Below, in pieces: positions 41,776-50,148 of a stretch of DNA of 64,000 nt (position 1 is its first letter; every line of letters begins with the position of its first letter). This DNA is from Streptomyces hydrogenans (lineage in GTDB: Bacteria; Actinomycetota; Actinomycetes; Streptomycetales; Streptomycetaceae). The position numbers and the translations under genes are program-made. The DNA is taken from NCBI RefSeq assembly GCF_014656075.1, contig NZ_BNBS01000038.1, forward strand, positions 1 through 64,000, written 5' to 3'. The notes beneath the pieces were generated by a model. The model saw nothing but the letters and a program-made list of their open reading frames with translations, was not told where the DNA came from and made no database searches.

Positions 41776-43982
41776 GCTGCCCTCCACAGGCCGCTCTCGT
41801 TGATGACCTTGTTCTGCTTCTTCAGCTCGGACAGCCGCGGCTTGACGCGAGTGGCGGGGATCTCGAGCTTGCGGGCGATGGTTTCGGCGGTCATGGGGAT
41901 GGAGTGCTCCTGGAGGAGCTCGAGGATGCGCGGCTTGATCAGCTCCTGTCCGTCGGGGGCCGCCGGTGCTCCGCCCGGCCGGGAGGGCCCGGGGACGGCG
42001 TGGAGACCGGCGGGGTTGTGGTGGGCCGCAAGCTCCTGCGAGGAGGAGGCGGCGGCGAGGAGGTCGGCGAGGCTGCCGATCAGGTTCTTGCCGCGCTTGT
42101 CGACCATCGGCGTCTGCGCGATGGCGTCGCGCTCGCGCCAGGCGTCGCAGTGCTCGATCCCGACGGGCCGCTCGCCTCCGGCGAGGGAGACGGGCGGCAC
42201 GTCCAGGTGCAGGGAGCGGAACTGCACGGCCTGGCTGCCGGGCGTGAGGAGGTAGCCCAGGCCGAAGGTGCCGTCCTCGGGCGCGGCGGCGACCTCGGTG
42301 GCCAGGCCGGACATGTCCCGGTCGGCGACCTTGGCGTACTGGCCGGGCCACTGTGAGGGGATCATCGACAGGTCGATGCCCTCCGCGCCCTCCACCGCGT
42401 TCGCCCCGATCAGCGAGCCCTGCCCGCGCGCGCAGCGCAGGAAGACCGCGCCGCCGCCGATCAGGAGCTGGGAGCGGATGACCGTGGAGTTGCCGACGTC
42501 CGCGGCCAGCGGGGTCTGGGTTGCCAGGACCACGCCGATGCCCCGCTTGAGCGAGCGGCGGGTGAGCTGTTCCACGATCGCCTTGGCCTCCGCGTGGTAC
42601 GGGGAGGACTCCGACAGCAGCATGTGCGCTTCGTCGATGACAACCAGGATGAGGGGGTCGGTGAAGGGGAAAGCGGGGCTGCGGTAGCGGGCTTCGCGGT
42701 CGAGGAGCATCGCGTAGGCCAGGCGCAGTGCGCCCATCGCCTCGTCCAGGCCGTCCCCGAGGTAGGCCGAGAGCGAGGCGCCGGCGATGGTCCCGGCCTG
42801 CGGGGAGGCGAGGATCACCGCGATGCCGGAGAGGTGGGCGGAGAGCAGGATCTGCTCCAGCAGCCCCGACTTGCCCGACCGGGAGCCGCCCACCAGGTAG
42901 AGGTGGCGGGCGCCGGAGCCGGGCTGCGCGAGCGGCAGGAGCGCGGCCCGGCCGTCGACGTAGGTGCCGGCGCGGACGTAGCCGCGCGCGTCCATCGCCA
43001 GCTCGTCGACGACCGAGGAGAGCATCGTGCCGTGCATCAGCGCGTGCTCCCGCATCACCCGGATCCCCATCTGGCTGGGCTTGTCGCCGGGGGCCAGGGC
43101 AATCTGGATCGTCTCCAGGTCGAGGTTGCCCGCGAGGTCCTGGAGGTTGACGGTGCCGATCGCCCGGCGGTCGCGGGTCGCGATGCCCTCCCAGTCCAGC
43201 GGCCCGTCGTAACGGGTCACGGTCAGGGTCGTGCCGGGCATCGCGCCCTCCGGCCCGGCCACGTACGCGGCCCACAGCTCCTGGGGCGTCGTGGGGACGC
43301 CGGTCTGGATCTGCGGCTGTTCCGCCGGTGCCGTCAGCTGCACGGTGACCGGCAGGGCGTTGGGCGCGTGGTGCTTGGGGTCGCCCAGCTCGATCTGAGA
43401 GGTGGGGACGTGGTAGACGGAGGCGATGTCGGCTTCCCGGACCCGCACCTGCTGCCCGGGGGGCAGAGTGATGATCCCGGTGAACACCACGTGGCTGCCG
43501 TCGATCTGGAGGACGAGCTGCTCCAGGTTGGCGCCGGGCTGGATGAGCTTGCGGTCCTCGGTCTGGGTGGGACCGGAGATGTACTCCGCCCAGAAGGCGG
43601 CGATCACCTGTTCCTGCGACGTCAGCCCCGTGCCCGTGCCCGCGCCCTTGGTGACGGTCGCGGGCGTGAGCTCGGGGGCGGGGAGGTGGCTGGCGAGGTT
43701 GCGGTGGTGCGCGAGGGCGGCCGCTCCGGCCGGGACGGCGAGCCCGAGGGCGATCAGCGGGTTCATACCGGCGGCGAGGACCTCGCTGGCGGCGATGCCG
43801 CAGCCGGTGGTCGTGAGCCCGCACGCGATCAGGGACCGCAGCACCGGGGCAGAGGCGCCGACGGCCCACGCCCCTGCTCCGGCCGCCGCGGCGGCAAGGG
43901 CGGACCAGGGGCCGGCGGCAAGTGGCACCACCGCGAGAGCGGCAGGCGCGTACTGAACGAACTGAGCTCGGGTCGGCCCCAT
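41772..43982 (-). CDS. FtsK/SpoIIIE-like conjugal transfer ATPase
   Basis: 736 aa. An N-terminal membrane region (ALAVVPLAAGPWSALAAAAA and further helices, residues ~10-90) precedes a motor domain: LYLVGGSRSGKSGLLEQI (Walker A, ~369-376), PLILVVIDEAHMLLSESS (Walker B), VVLATQTPLAADVG. A C-terminal winged helix (MTAETIARKLEIPATRVKPR) matches the DNA-reading module of FtsK-type translocases such as TraB. It would pump DNA between cells. The immediate neighbours are coiled-coil transfer proteins. Confidence 0.85.
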   Translation of the reverse strand: MGPTRAQFVQYAPAALAVVPLAAGPWSALAAAAAGAGAWAVGASAPVLRSLIACGLTTTGCGIAASEVLAAGMNPLIALGLAVPAGAAALAHHRNLASHLPAPELTPATVTKGAGTGTGLTSQEQVIAAFWAEYISGPTQTEDRKLIQPGANLEQLVLQIDGSHVVFTGIITLPPGQQVRVREADIASVYHVPTSQIELGDPKHHAPNALPVTVQLTAPAEQPQIQTGVPTTPQELWAAYVAGPEGAMPGTTLTVTRYDGPLDWEGIATRDRRAIGTVNLQDLAGNLDLETIQIALAPGDKPSQMGIRVMREHALMHGTMLSSVVDELAMDARGYVRAGTYVDGRAALLPLAQPGSGARHLYLVGGSRSGKSGLLEQILLSAHLSGIAVILASPQAGTIAGASLSAYLGDGLDEAMGALRLAYAMLLDREARYRSPAFPFTDPLILVVIDEAHMLLSESSPYHAEAKAIVEQLTRRSLKRGIGVVLATQTPLAADVGNSTVIRSQLLIGGGAVFLRCARGQGSLIGANAVEGAEGIDLSMIPSQWPGQYAKVADRDMSGLATEVAAAPEDGTFGLGYLLTPGSQAVQFRSLHLDVPPVSLAGGERPVGIEHCDAWRERDAIAQTPMVDKRGKNLIGSLADLLAAASSSQELAAHHNPAGLHAVPGPSRPGGAPAAPDGQELIKPRILELLQEHSIPMTAETIARKLEIPATRVKPRLSELKKQNKVINESGLWRAA

Positions 43983-43995
43983 GATCCTGAACTCC

Positions 43996-44388
43996 TTAAC
44001 TCTGGGCGTAGAAGCCGGCTTCGGCCATGTCGACGGGGGAAGTGGCGACCGCGTCGGCGATGCCACCGTGGTCGTTCTCGGTGGTCGTCTTCGCGTCGTC
44101 GGCGGCCGCCGCGGCACTGTCGGCGGCGGAGGTGTAGGCGCCGGCCGCGTCCTTGGCACCGGTCATGGTCAGCGCCGCGTCGGCGAACTCCGACGTGGTG
44201 GCGTCGTCGACGGCCAGGGCCTTCATCGTCTCGGCGGCGTCGAGCATCTGCTCGGCGGCGTCGTCGACGTCGGCGGCGAGCTTGGTGACGGTCTGGGCGT
44301 GGGCGTGGACCTTGTGGGTGAGCCAGGCCAGCTTGGTGCGCAGGGCCGCGTAGTTGGCGGCGTCCTTGAGGGTCTCGGTGGCGCTCAT
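43996..44388 (-). CDS. Helical transfer-region protein with HGGI..FY tail, 130 aa
   Basis: Fully helical (TKLAWLTHKVHAHAQTVTKL...). The C-terminus HGGIADAVATSPVDMAEAGF-YAQS closely parallels the end of the next protein (HGGIFRAVADSPLTRPAERD-FYNAR). The size and helical hairpin-like build recall secreted WXG-type partners, but no WXG motif is present. Confidence 0.6.
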   Translation of the reverse strand: MSATETLKDAANYAALRTKLAWLTHKVHAHAQTVTKLAADVDDAAEQMLDAAETMKALAVDDATTSEFADAALTMTGAKDAAGAYTSAADSAAAAADDAKTTTENDHGGIADAVATSPVDMAEAGFYAQS

Positions 44389-44412
44389 GCGGGGGCCTCT
44401 CCTGTCTCTAGG

Positions 44413-45510
44413 TCAGCGGGCGTTGTAGAAGTCGCGCTCGGCGGGTCGGGTCAGAGGGGAGTCGGCGACGGCCCGGAAGATCCCGCCGTGCCGGGCCTCG
44501 GCGTTCGCCGAGGCGGTGCGGCACGCCTCCTCGCCCCCCTCGATCTGGTCGTGGACCTTCTTGGCGGCGGCGGCCTGGAGGTCGAGCTGCTCCTTGAGCA
44601 CCTCGCACTTGCCGATGAGGTTCGCGCCGACGCCCTTCGCGGTGATGTCGGCGATGAGCTCCTCGCAGTCCGACGCCAGCTGCACGGCGTCGTCCATGAG
44701 CTCCAGGGCGGTGTCGGTGCTGGCCTGGCACAAGGTGGCCGAGCCGTCGGCGAGGTCGATGACCTGGGTGAGGGTCATGACCTCACCACCGCTGTAGGTG
44801 CGGGACTTGCCCGCGGCGGTCGTGACGTGGACGCCCTTGTCGTCGACGGTCGCGGAGTGCGGGACGGGCGGGTTGGGCTGCATCGCGGGGTCCTTCCGGA
44901 TGTGGTCGGGCAGCTTGACGGTGCGGGGCCGCGGGACGGTCCCGGCCGGGGGAACCGCGGAGCCCGGCGGCACCGTCACCGGCGGGGTCGTCGGCGGCGG
45001 TGACGGTGCCGCCGGCGGGGGCGTTGTCGGCGGCGGTGGGGTCGTCGGGGGAGGGGGCGCCGTCGGGGGAGGGGGCGCCGTCGGCGGTGGGGGTGCGGAC
45101 GGCGGTGGAGGCGTTGTCGGCGGAGACGTCGGCGGCGGCGCCGTGGAGGACGAGGTCCCCGCCGACGTCGTCGAGGACGGCTTCCCCTTCGTTGACTTCC
45201 CCTTCGTCGACTTCGCCGCAGAGGGGTCTGCGGAAGGGGAAACGGAAGGCGCCTCGGTCGGCTTCTTGAGGTAGGCCGAGCGCCATCCGTCGCGCAGACC
45301 ACCGGCCATATGAGCGCTCGCCAGCAGACCGTAATGCGTTTTCGCCGCGATGTTGTACGGCGTGTTTCGGAACGTGTCCGGCGCCCGGGTCGGATTCCAT
45401 TTCTCTTTTGTTTTAGCAGGGGGTTTCTTGATTCCCGCCTGCTCGTATTTCCCGTGCGTTTTTTCCACGCCGAACACGTAGCTGATGGCGAGGAGCAAGA
45501 GCAGTTCCAT
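44413..45510 (-). CDS. Membrane-anchored proline-rich transfer protein, 365 aa
   Basis: One N-terminal hydrophobic helix (MELLLLLAISYVFGVE), a conserved segment (WNPTRAPDTFRNTPYNIAAK, HYGLLASAHMAGGLRDGW), a long Pro/Thr-rich region (residues ~120-190), then a helical domain with four cysteines and the C-terminal HGGI...SP...FY motif. The proline-rich part is coded by a repetitive DNA stretch at ~44930-45190. Probably a surface or envelope-spanning part of the transfer apparatus. Confidence 0.65.
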   Translation of the reverse strand: MELLLLLAISYVFGVEKTHGKYEQAGIKKPPAKTKEKWNPTRAPDTFRNTPYNIAAKTHYGLLASAHMAGGLRDGWRSAYLKKPTEAPSVSPSADPSAAKSTKGKSTKGKPSSTTSAGTSSSTAPPPTSPPTTPPPPSAPPPPTAPPPPTAPPPPTTPPPPTTPPPAAPSPPPTTPPVTVPPGSAVPPAGTVPRPRTVKLPDHIRKDPAMQPNPPVPHSATVDDKGVHVTTAAGKSRTYSGGEVMTLTQVIDLADGSATLCQASTDTALELMDDAVQLASDCEELIADITAKGVGANLIGKCEVLKEQLDLQAAAAKKVHDQIEGGEEACRTASANAEARHGGIFRAVADSPLTRPAERDFYNAR

Positions 45511-45552
45511 GACCCTCCCTTCTGTGACTCTGTGTGGTTGATGTCGGTTGCC

Positions 45553-45638
45553 GGTTACCGGTTACAGGCCCCCAGGACCCCGGTTCGGGCCCTCTGGCGG
45601 GGGGTTCGAGGGGTCTCTGGGGGCTGTAACCGGTAACC
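45553..45638. repeat. Large imperfect inverted repeat with GGTAACC units
   Basis: Arms begin GGTTACCGGTTACAG at 45553 and end CTGTAACCGGTAACC at 45638; pairing continues inwards over about 29 positions with two bulges. GGTTACC units are repeated head to tail in both arms, and the right arm has a third unit. It lies between two transfer genes; a terminator or a translocase-recognition repeat is possible. Confidence 0.6.
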
Positions 45639-45657
45639 GGTAACCGGGCTCGCTCAC

Positions 45658-45876
45658 TCAGCGCGACCCGGAGCCGATGTTGTTCACGGTCGTGTTCGCC
45701 GTGTTGAACACGGACTCCAGCGTGCCGCGGATCGACTCGCTGAACGGCGTGTACGGCAGGAAGATACCGGAGACGATGAGCATGATGCAGACGACCATCT
45801 GCTTTCCCTTGGTCTTCTTGAAGGTGAAGAACAGGGCCCAGCAGAACAGGGCGAGGGCGAAGAACTGAAGCGTCAT
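45658..45876 (-). CDS. Small membrane protein, 72 aa
   Basis: MTLQFFALALFCWALFFTFK, then a second hydrophobic segment (VVCIMLIVSGIFLPYTPFSE). Separate from the upstream gene by only 2 bp. Possibly TraB/spread-type accessory. Confidence 0.65.
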   Translation of the reverse strand: MTLQFFALALFCWALFFTFKKTKGKQMVVCIMLIVSGIFLPYTPFSESIRGTLESVFNTANTTVNNIGSGSR

Positions 45877-45878
45877 TT

Positions 45879-46535
45879 TTATGCACCCTTCTCGAAGGTG
45901 AATCCCTTGTTGCTGACGGGGGTTACCGCGCCCGAACCGGAGGGCGTGGAGAGCTTCTTGTAGGCGATGAATCCGCCGCCGCCGACGAGCGCCACCCACA
46001 GCCAGGGGCTGGAGGTGATGCCGCTGCTGGAGCTGGCGCCGGCGGGCTGCTGGGCCCTGGCGGAGGTGCCGCTGAAGACCGGGGCGGGGCACTCGGGGAT
46101 CCGGGAGATCTCGAAGCTGGACGCCTTGGCGACGGCTGCCGCGCGGTCCTTCATGCACTCGCGGTAGACGGTCAGCTCCCGCTCGTACGCGGCCTTGGCG
46201 GTGGCCTCTTCGATCTGGGCCCGCTGCTTGTCGGCCTCGGCCTCGACCAGGGCGTTCGCGGCGTCCTGCTGGGCGCGCGCACGGTCCTGGGCGGCCTGGT
46301 CGGCCTGCGCGTTGGTGACGGCGATGACCGTTCCGCACACGGCGACGACGGCGATCGTGCCGCACACGGCGAGGGCCGCGGTGTTGCGGCGCATCCCGTC
46401 GACCGCGGTGGAAAACCTCGAGGTCGCGGGCTTCTGCGGCTTCTCCGGGGCCTCGGGGGCCGGGGTCTGGGGGGTCGGGGGCTGGGGCTGGGGGGTCATG
46501 AGGCTGAGCTCCTTGTCCCAGTCGATGCCGGACAT
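45879..46535 (-). CDS. Membrane protein with two transmembrane helices, 218 aa
   Basis: A Pro/Gln-rich cytosolic N-terminus, a transmembrane helix (ALAVCGTIAVVAVCGTVIAV), a coiled coil (~90-150) with YRECMKDRAAAVAKAS and IPECPAPV, then a second hydrophobic segment (SSPWLWVALVGGGGFIAYKK). TAA stop. The paired cysteines between the helices would lie outside the cell. Confidence 0.65.
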   Translation of the reverse strand: MSGIDWDKELSLMTPQPQPPTPQTPAPEAPEKPQKPATSRFSTAVDGMRRNTAALAVCGTIAVVAVCGTVIAVTNAQADQAAQDRARAQQDAANALVEAEADKQRAQIEEATAKAAYERELTVYRECMKDRAAAVAKASSFEISRIPECPAPVFSGTSARAQQPAGASSSSGITSSPWLWVALVGGGGFIAYKKLSTPSGSGAVTPVSNKGFTFEKGA

Positions 46536-46647
46536 GGCTGTTGAACTCCTTCTCGGTGTGGTTCGAGCCCGCCCAGGCGTGCCGGAAGCGGGGTCTGATC
46601 AGGGGAAACGTGCTGTACTGGTCGTGACTGCTTCCGGCAGTCGCAAA

Positions 46648-46680
46648 GAGGGCCAGCCCAGTTCCGATGGGCTGGCCCTC
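46648..46680 (-). terminator. Rho-independent-like terminator
   Basis: 13-bp stem (46648-46660 with 46668-46680), followed on the minus strand by TTTGC; 24 bp after the stop of the gene at 46704. Confidence 0.65.
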
Positions 46681-46703
46681 CTTGGTGTGTGCCGGACGGT
46701 GGG

Positions 46704-48971
46704 TCAGGTGAGGTGCTTGTCGGCGTCCTCGGGCCGCAGCAGGCCGGCCTCCTTCAGCAGCCGGACCGCGCGGGGCAGGTTGACCGAAAGGTCGGTACGG
46801 ACGCGGTAGAGGGTGACGTAGCCGTCCTCGTCGCGCGGCAGCGCCTGTACGAGCGGGAGGAGTTCGGCGTCCGTACGGGCGGGCGTACCGGGTCGGTCCG
46901 TACCGGCTGTACGGCCCGTACCGGCGGTTCCGGTTGCGCGGGAGGAGGCGGTGGCCGTACCGGTACGGCCACCCTGTACGGCGTCGGAGCCGAGCGGGGT
47001 ACGGACGCTGACCGTGCCGGTGCGGTCCTGTACGGCCGCGTGCGTCGTACCGGTACGCCTCGGGGTCGCCGTACCGGTACGCGCCGCCCCGTCCAGAGGG
47101 GTGTGTACGCCGTGTGTACGGTCGCTGTACGGCCTGGTCAGCGCCCCTTCGCCCCCATCGTGGTGCGCGGGGTGGGAGAGGGCGTGTGCCGGGTCCGTAC
47201 CGTCGTGTCCGGCGCCCGTACTGTCGCCTCGTCCGCCGTTGTTCGCGGCGTACAGGTCGCCGTACGCGGGCTGCGTACGGCCGGACGCGATGCTGTCCGT
47301 ACCGTCCGTCCAGCGGTGCGTACCGGTACGGGCGGGCGTTCCGCTTCCGCCGTCCGTACCGGTTCGGCCCGGCGTACCGGCGGTCGTACCGGACGAGGTG
47401 TCCGTACCGCCGTGGCTGTCCGTACCGTCGTTGTGCATGAGGGTGTGTACGCGCCAGATGACGGCCACGAAGATCAGGACGACGAACGTCGTCAGCCACC
47501 ACGGGGCCGACCCGCCCTCGGGGACGAGGTGCGCCTGCTCGGAGAGGTGGAAGATCACGTTGGCCGACGCCATCAGGATCAGCGCCGACGCGATGTCCTT
47601 CTTTGTACGGAACGCGGTGACGCAGTAGACGTCGATCGACACCGGCAGGAGCGGGGCGACGTACTGGTTGATGCCGACCATGCGGGCCAGCTCGTACTCG
47701 CCGCTGGCGGCGAGACCGACGCCGGCGGCCAGCGCGACCCACGGCGCCGCCTTCCACAGCTTGCCGCCGAGGTTCTGACGACGGCCGCGCCACTTCGAGG
47801 CGGCCTTCTTCGCCTCGCGGGCCTCGTTCAGCAGCCGGCGGGCGCGGGCCTCGTCGGCCTGCGCCCGCTCGGTGACGCCCTTGGCCTTGCGCTCGGCCTC
47901 GGCGGTGATGCGCTCGGCCTCCTTCTGCGCGGCCGCGCGCAGCTCCTGGGCGACGGTCGTGGCCTCGGTGCGCAGCTTCTCGCGCTGCTGGTCGCACGCC
48001 CTCTTCAGCCCGGCGAGCTCCTCGGCCAGGGCCTGGCGCTTGGCCTCGGCGTCGGCGTCGAACTTCTCGCCGAGCTGGCGCAGCTCGGTGCGCAGCTCGG
48101 CGCGGGCGGTCTCCGCCTCGGTGTGGGCGGCGGCGACGTGGGCGTCGGCCTCGCGGCGCCGCTCGGCGGCGGCCTGGACCGCGTCCGCGTGCAGCGCCTC
48201 CGCCTCGGTGCGCCGGGCGTCGTACTGCTCGGCGGCGGCCTTGGCGAGCTGGGCGTGGCGCTCGCGGGCTTGGTCGACCTCCTTCTGCGCGGCGGCGAGC
48301 AGGGCGTCCGCGTCCTCACGTGCGCGGGCGAGGATCTGCCCGGCCTCGGTGCGCCGGGCCTCGACCAGGGCGCCGATCTCGGTGAGGTCGGCCTCGGCCA
48401 GGCGCCGCAGCTCGGCGACCGCCGTCGCGGTGGCTTGGTGGTCGGCGGCGGCCAGCTCGGTCAGCTCCGCGACCTGCGACCGCGCCTGGGCGAGGAGCTG
48501 GTCGGCGCGGGTCTGGGCCTCGGCCAGGAGCCGGTCGGCCTCGCCGCGCAGCTGCTGCGCCTCCCCGCGCACCGTCTCGGCCTGGGCGGTGGCCGCCGCC
48601 CGCTGGGCGGTGGCCTCCTCCTGGGCGCCGGCGGTGACGGCCTCGGCGCGGGTGCGCGCGTCGGCCAGCAGGGCGGTGGTCTGCTGGTGGGTGTCGGCGA
48701 CGGTGCGTGCCGCCTGCTCCTCGGCCTGCGTCTGGAGGACGAGGGCCTGCTCGCGGGCGGTGTCGATGATGTCGGCGGCCCGGTCGCGGGCGTCCGTGAC
48801 CCGGGCCAGCGCCACCCAGTCCGTCTCCGGCACCGCCGCCGTCTCCGAGACGGTCTCCGTCTCGGAGGCCGGGGCGGGGGCGGGCAGGGTGGAGGCGGCG
48901 GGCTGCGCGGCCGTCGTGGCCGGCGTCTTGGTGCGGGCGTTGGCCCTCTTACGGGTTCGGTTGGCGGCCAC
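46704..48971 (-). CDS. Large coiled-coil protein with DUF2637-like membrane region and C-terminal winged helix
   Basis: 755 aa from a GTG. Residues ~50-395 form one continuous Ala/Glu/Arg coiled coil. Hydrophobic helices follow (PWVALAAGVGLAASGEYELA, LLPVSIDVYCVTAF, ASALILMASANVIFHLSEQA, WLTTFVVLIFVAVIWRV), much like the DUF2637 spread-type proteins. A Gly/Thr/Arg low-complexity linker (~520-690) leads to a short winged helix (EDGYVTLYRVRTDLSVNLPR). The linker DNA is unusually rich in GTAC. Probably an intercellular spread or transfer scaffold. Confidence 0.65.
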   Translation of the reverse strand: MAANRTRKRANARTKTPATTAAQPAASTLPAPAPASETETVSETAAVPETDWVALARVTDARDRAADIIDTAREQALVLQTQAEEQAARTVADTHQQTTALLADARTRAEAVTAGAQEEATAQRAAATAQAETVRGEAQQLRGEADRLLAEAQTRADQLLAQARSQVAELTELAAADHQATATAVAELRRLAEADLTEIGALVEARRTEAGQILARAREDADALLAAAQKEVDQARERHAQLAKAAAEQYDARRTEAEALHADAVQAAAERRREADAHVAAAHTEAETARAELRTELRQLGEKFDADAEAKRQALAEELAGLKRACDQQREKLRTEATTVAQELRAAAQKEAERITAEAERKAKGVTERAQADEARARRLLNEAREAKKAASKWRGRRQNLGGKLWKAAPWVALAAGVGLAASGEYELARMVGINQYVAPLLPVSIDVYCVTAFRTKKDIASALILMASANVIFHLSEQAHLVPEGGSAPWWLTTFVVLIFVAVIWRVHTLMHNDGTDSHGGTDTSSGTTAGTPGRTGTDGGSGTPARTGTHRWTDGTDSIASGRTQPAYGDLYAANNGGRGDSTGAGHDGTDPAHALSHPAHHDGGEGALTRPYSDRTHGVHTPLDGAARTGTATPRRTGTTHAAVQDRTGTVSVRTPLGSDAVQGGRTGTATASSRATGTAGTGRTAGTDRPGTPARTDAELLPLVQALPRDEDGYVTLYRVRTDLSVNLPRAVRLLKEAGLLRPEDADKHLT
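46800..47445. repeat. GTAC-rich low-complexity segment
   Basis: About 32 GTAC sites in ~640 bp, many in the palindromic context CGTACCGGTACG, spaced irregularly. They lie in the Thr/Gly/Arg linker of the coiled-coil gene. Confidence 0.6.
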
Positions 48972-48993
48972 GCCGCCTCCTTCCAGGTCGGGT

Positions 48994-49018
48994 GCCGCCC
49001 CGGGAGGCCCGGGGCGGC
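48994..49018. terminator. Hairpin, 11-bp stem
   Basis: Arms 48994-49004 and 49008-49018 around AGG, between the coiled-coil gene and the 49040 gene. Confidence 0.5.
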
Positions 49019-49039
49019 GGTGGTACTCGGTGGGTGAGG

Positions 49040-49405
49040 TCAGTCGCGCGGGGCGGGCAGCTCCGGCCGGCCGTTCGCGGTGGCGTGCTGCTGGGTGAGC
49101 CAGGCGAGCGCGGCCGCGGTCATGTCGTTGGCCGCGCCGTCGGCGTGCAGCGGGGCGGTGTCGATGTCGCGCATCGCGTCGACGGCGGGCAGCAGCCGCA
49201 TGTAGTCCGAGTCCGCCTGGGAGATCTTGCGTCGGGTGTTTAGGCAGACCAGGTCGTAGCCGCCGCTCAGCCAGACGTACTCGACGCGGCAGACGAAGGT
49301 GTGGTCCGGCTTGCCCGCCCAGAACAGGCTCGGGTCGCGGAACAGGACGTGGTCGCCCACCTTGAACTTGGCCGACTCAGTAGTGCTTCGGGCCTTGGCG
49401 TGCAT
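49040..49405 (-). CDS. Hypothetical protein, 121 aa
   Basis: MHAKARSTTESAKFKVGDHV..., a small beta-rich N-terminus (LFRDPSLFWAGKPDHTFVCR, VEYVWLSGGYDLVCL) and a helical C-terminus. Similar to KOW/SH3-like barrels in outline; unknown. Confidence 0.6.
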   Translation of the reverse strand: MHAKARSTTESAKFKVGDHVLFRDPSLFWAGKPDHTFVCRVEYVWLSGGYDLVCLNTRRKISQADSDYMRLLPAVDAMRDIDTAPLHADGAANDMTAAALAWLTQQHATANGRPELPAPRD

Positions 49406-49514
49406 CCAGCTCTCCTCGCGGGTCGTGGTCCGGGCTGTCCGGCTCCCCTCGGCCCCGTCCGTACCGGCGCGTGGCCGGGACGGGCGGGGGAGGCAACCGA
49501 CAGGCGGGAAGGGC

Positions 49515-49853
49515 TCAGTGGACGTCGATGAATCGGAACGCCGCGAAAGCGGTGCCGCGCGGGTCGGCGGTGGCCTGGACGATGCGGTCGGCCGTGGCGG
49601 TGTCGCCGCGGTTGACGGCGTCGGCCGCCGCCCGGGCCGCGACCCAGTCGATGTCCGCCGACGCCGTCGTCGGCGCCTCGGTGGCGGCGGGCCGGTGGAG
49701 CTGGGCGCGCAACGTGCGCCAGGCCCGGCGGAGCGGGCGGGCGCGGCGGGCCCGGGTGACCCGGGTGGCGGCGTCGCGGTGTCCGAGCTGGTGGAGGATC
49801 TGCTCGGAGTCGTAGTCGGCGGCGGTCCAGCCGTCGCGGCGGATGGTGCGCAT
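49515..49853 (-). CDS. Hypothetical protein, 112 aa
   Basis: MRTIRRDGWTAADYDSEQIL... with a basic centre (RARRARPLRRAWRTLRAQLH) and an acidic helical C-terminus. No family recognised; perhaps nucleic-acid binding. Confidence 0.5.
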   Translation of the reverse strand: MRTIRRDGWTAADYDSEQILHQLGHRDAATRVTRARRARPLRRAWRTLRAQLHRPAATEAPTTASADIDWVAARAAADAVNRGDTATADRIVQATADPRGTAFAAFRFIDVH

Positions 49854-49977
49854 GGTGCCTCCTGGTCGAAGGGGATCGGTCCAAGCCGATGCCCGGTAGA
49901 GGGCGTGCGAAAGGCCGACAGCCCGTCAGGCGGGCGGCCGGTCACAGTGCGTGCGGTCAAGCGGGAGGGAACCTCAG

Positions 49978-50017
49978 TCGGGCTCCCGGCCGGCGGTCAC
50001 GGTGACCGGGAGCCCGA
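49978..50017. terminator. Hairpin, 12-bp stem
   Basis: Arms 49978-49989 and 50006-50017 pair perfectly; the loop is 16 bases. It lies between the 50047 and 49515 genes. Confidence 0.45.
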
Positions 50018-50046
50018 CCGTCGGCGAAGCGACGCGCGGTGTCAGG

Positions 50047-50148
50047 TCAGCACCTCTGGCAGGACTCGGTCTCCCACCAGCAGCTGCAGTTGGGGCACTG
50101 CCACAGGTGCCGCAGAGGCGCGGTCAGGACGGCCAGGAGGGTCTTCAT
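50047..50148 (-). CDS. 33-aa cysteine-rich microprotein
   Basis: MKTLLAVLTAPLRHLWQCPN, then CSCWWETESCQRC. Its ATG overlaps the WhiB stop (ATGA), so it is translationally coupled to it. Four cysteines in 16 residues suggest a single zinc or redox site. Confidence 0.55.
   Translation of the reverse strand: MKTLLAVLTAPLRHLWQCPNCSCWWETESCQRC

Noticed and set aside
43996-44388. WXG100/ESX secretion substrate
   Set aside because: Helical and of the right size, but no WXG motif and no EccC-type secretion genes other than the FtsK-like transfer ATPase.
44798-45274. Gly-rich plus-strand frame (GGG.VGGG repeats)
   Set aside because: Complement of the proline-rich region of the 44413-45510 gene; the repeat is a by-product of the Pro codons.
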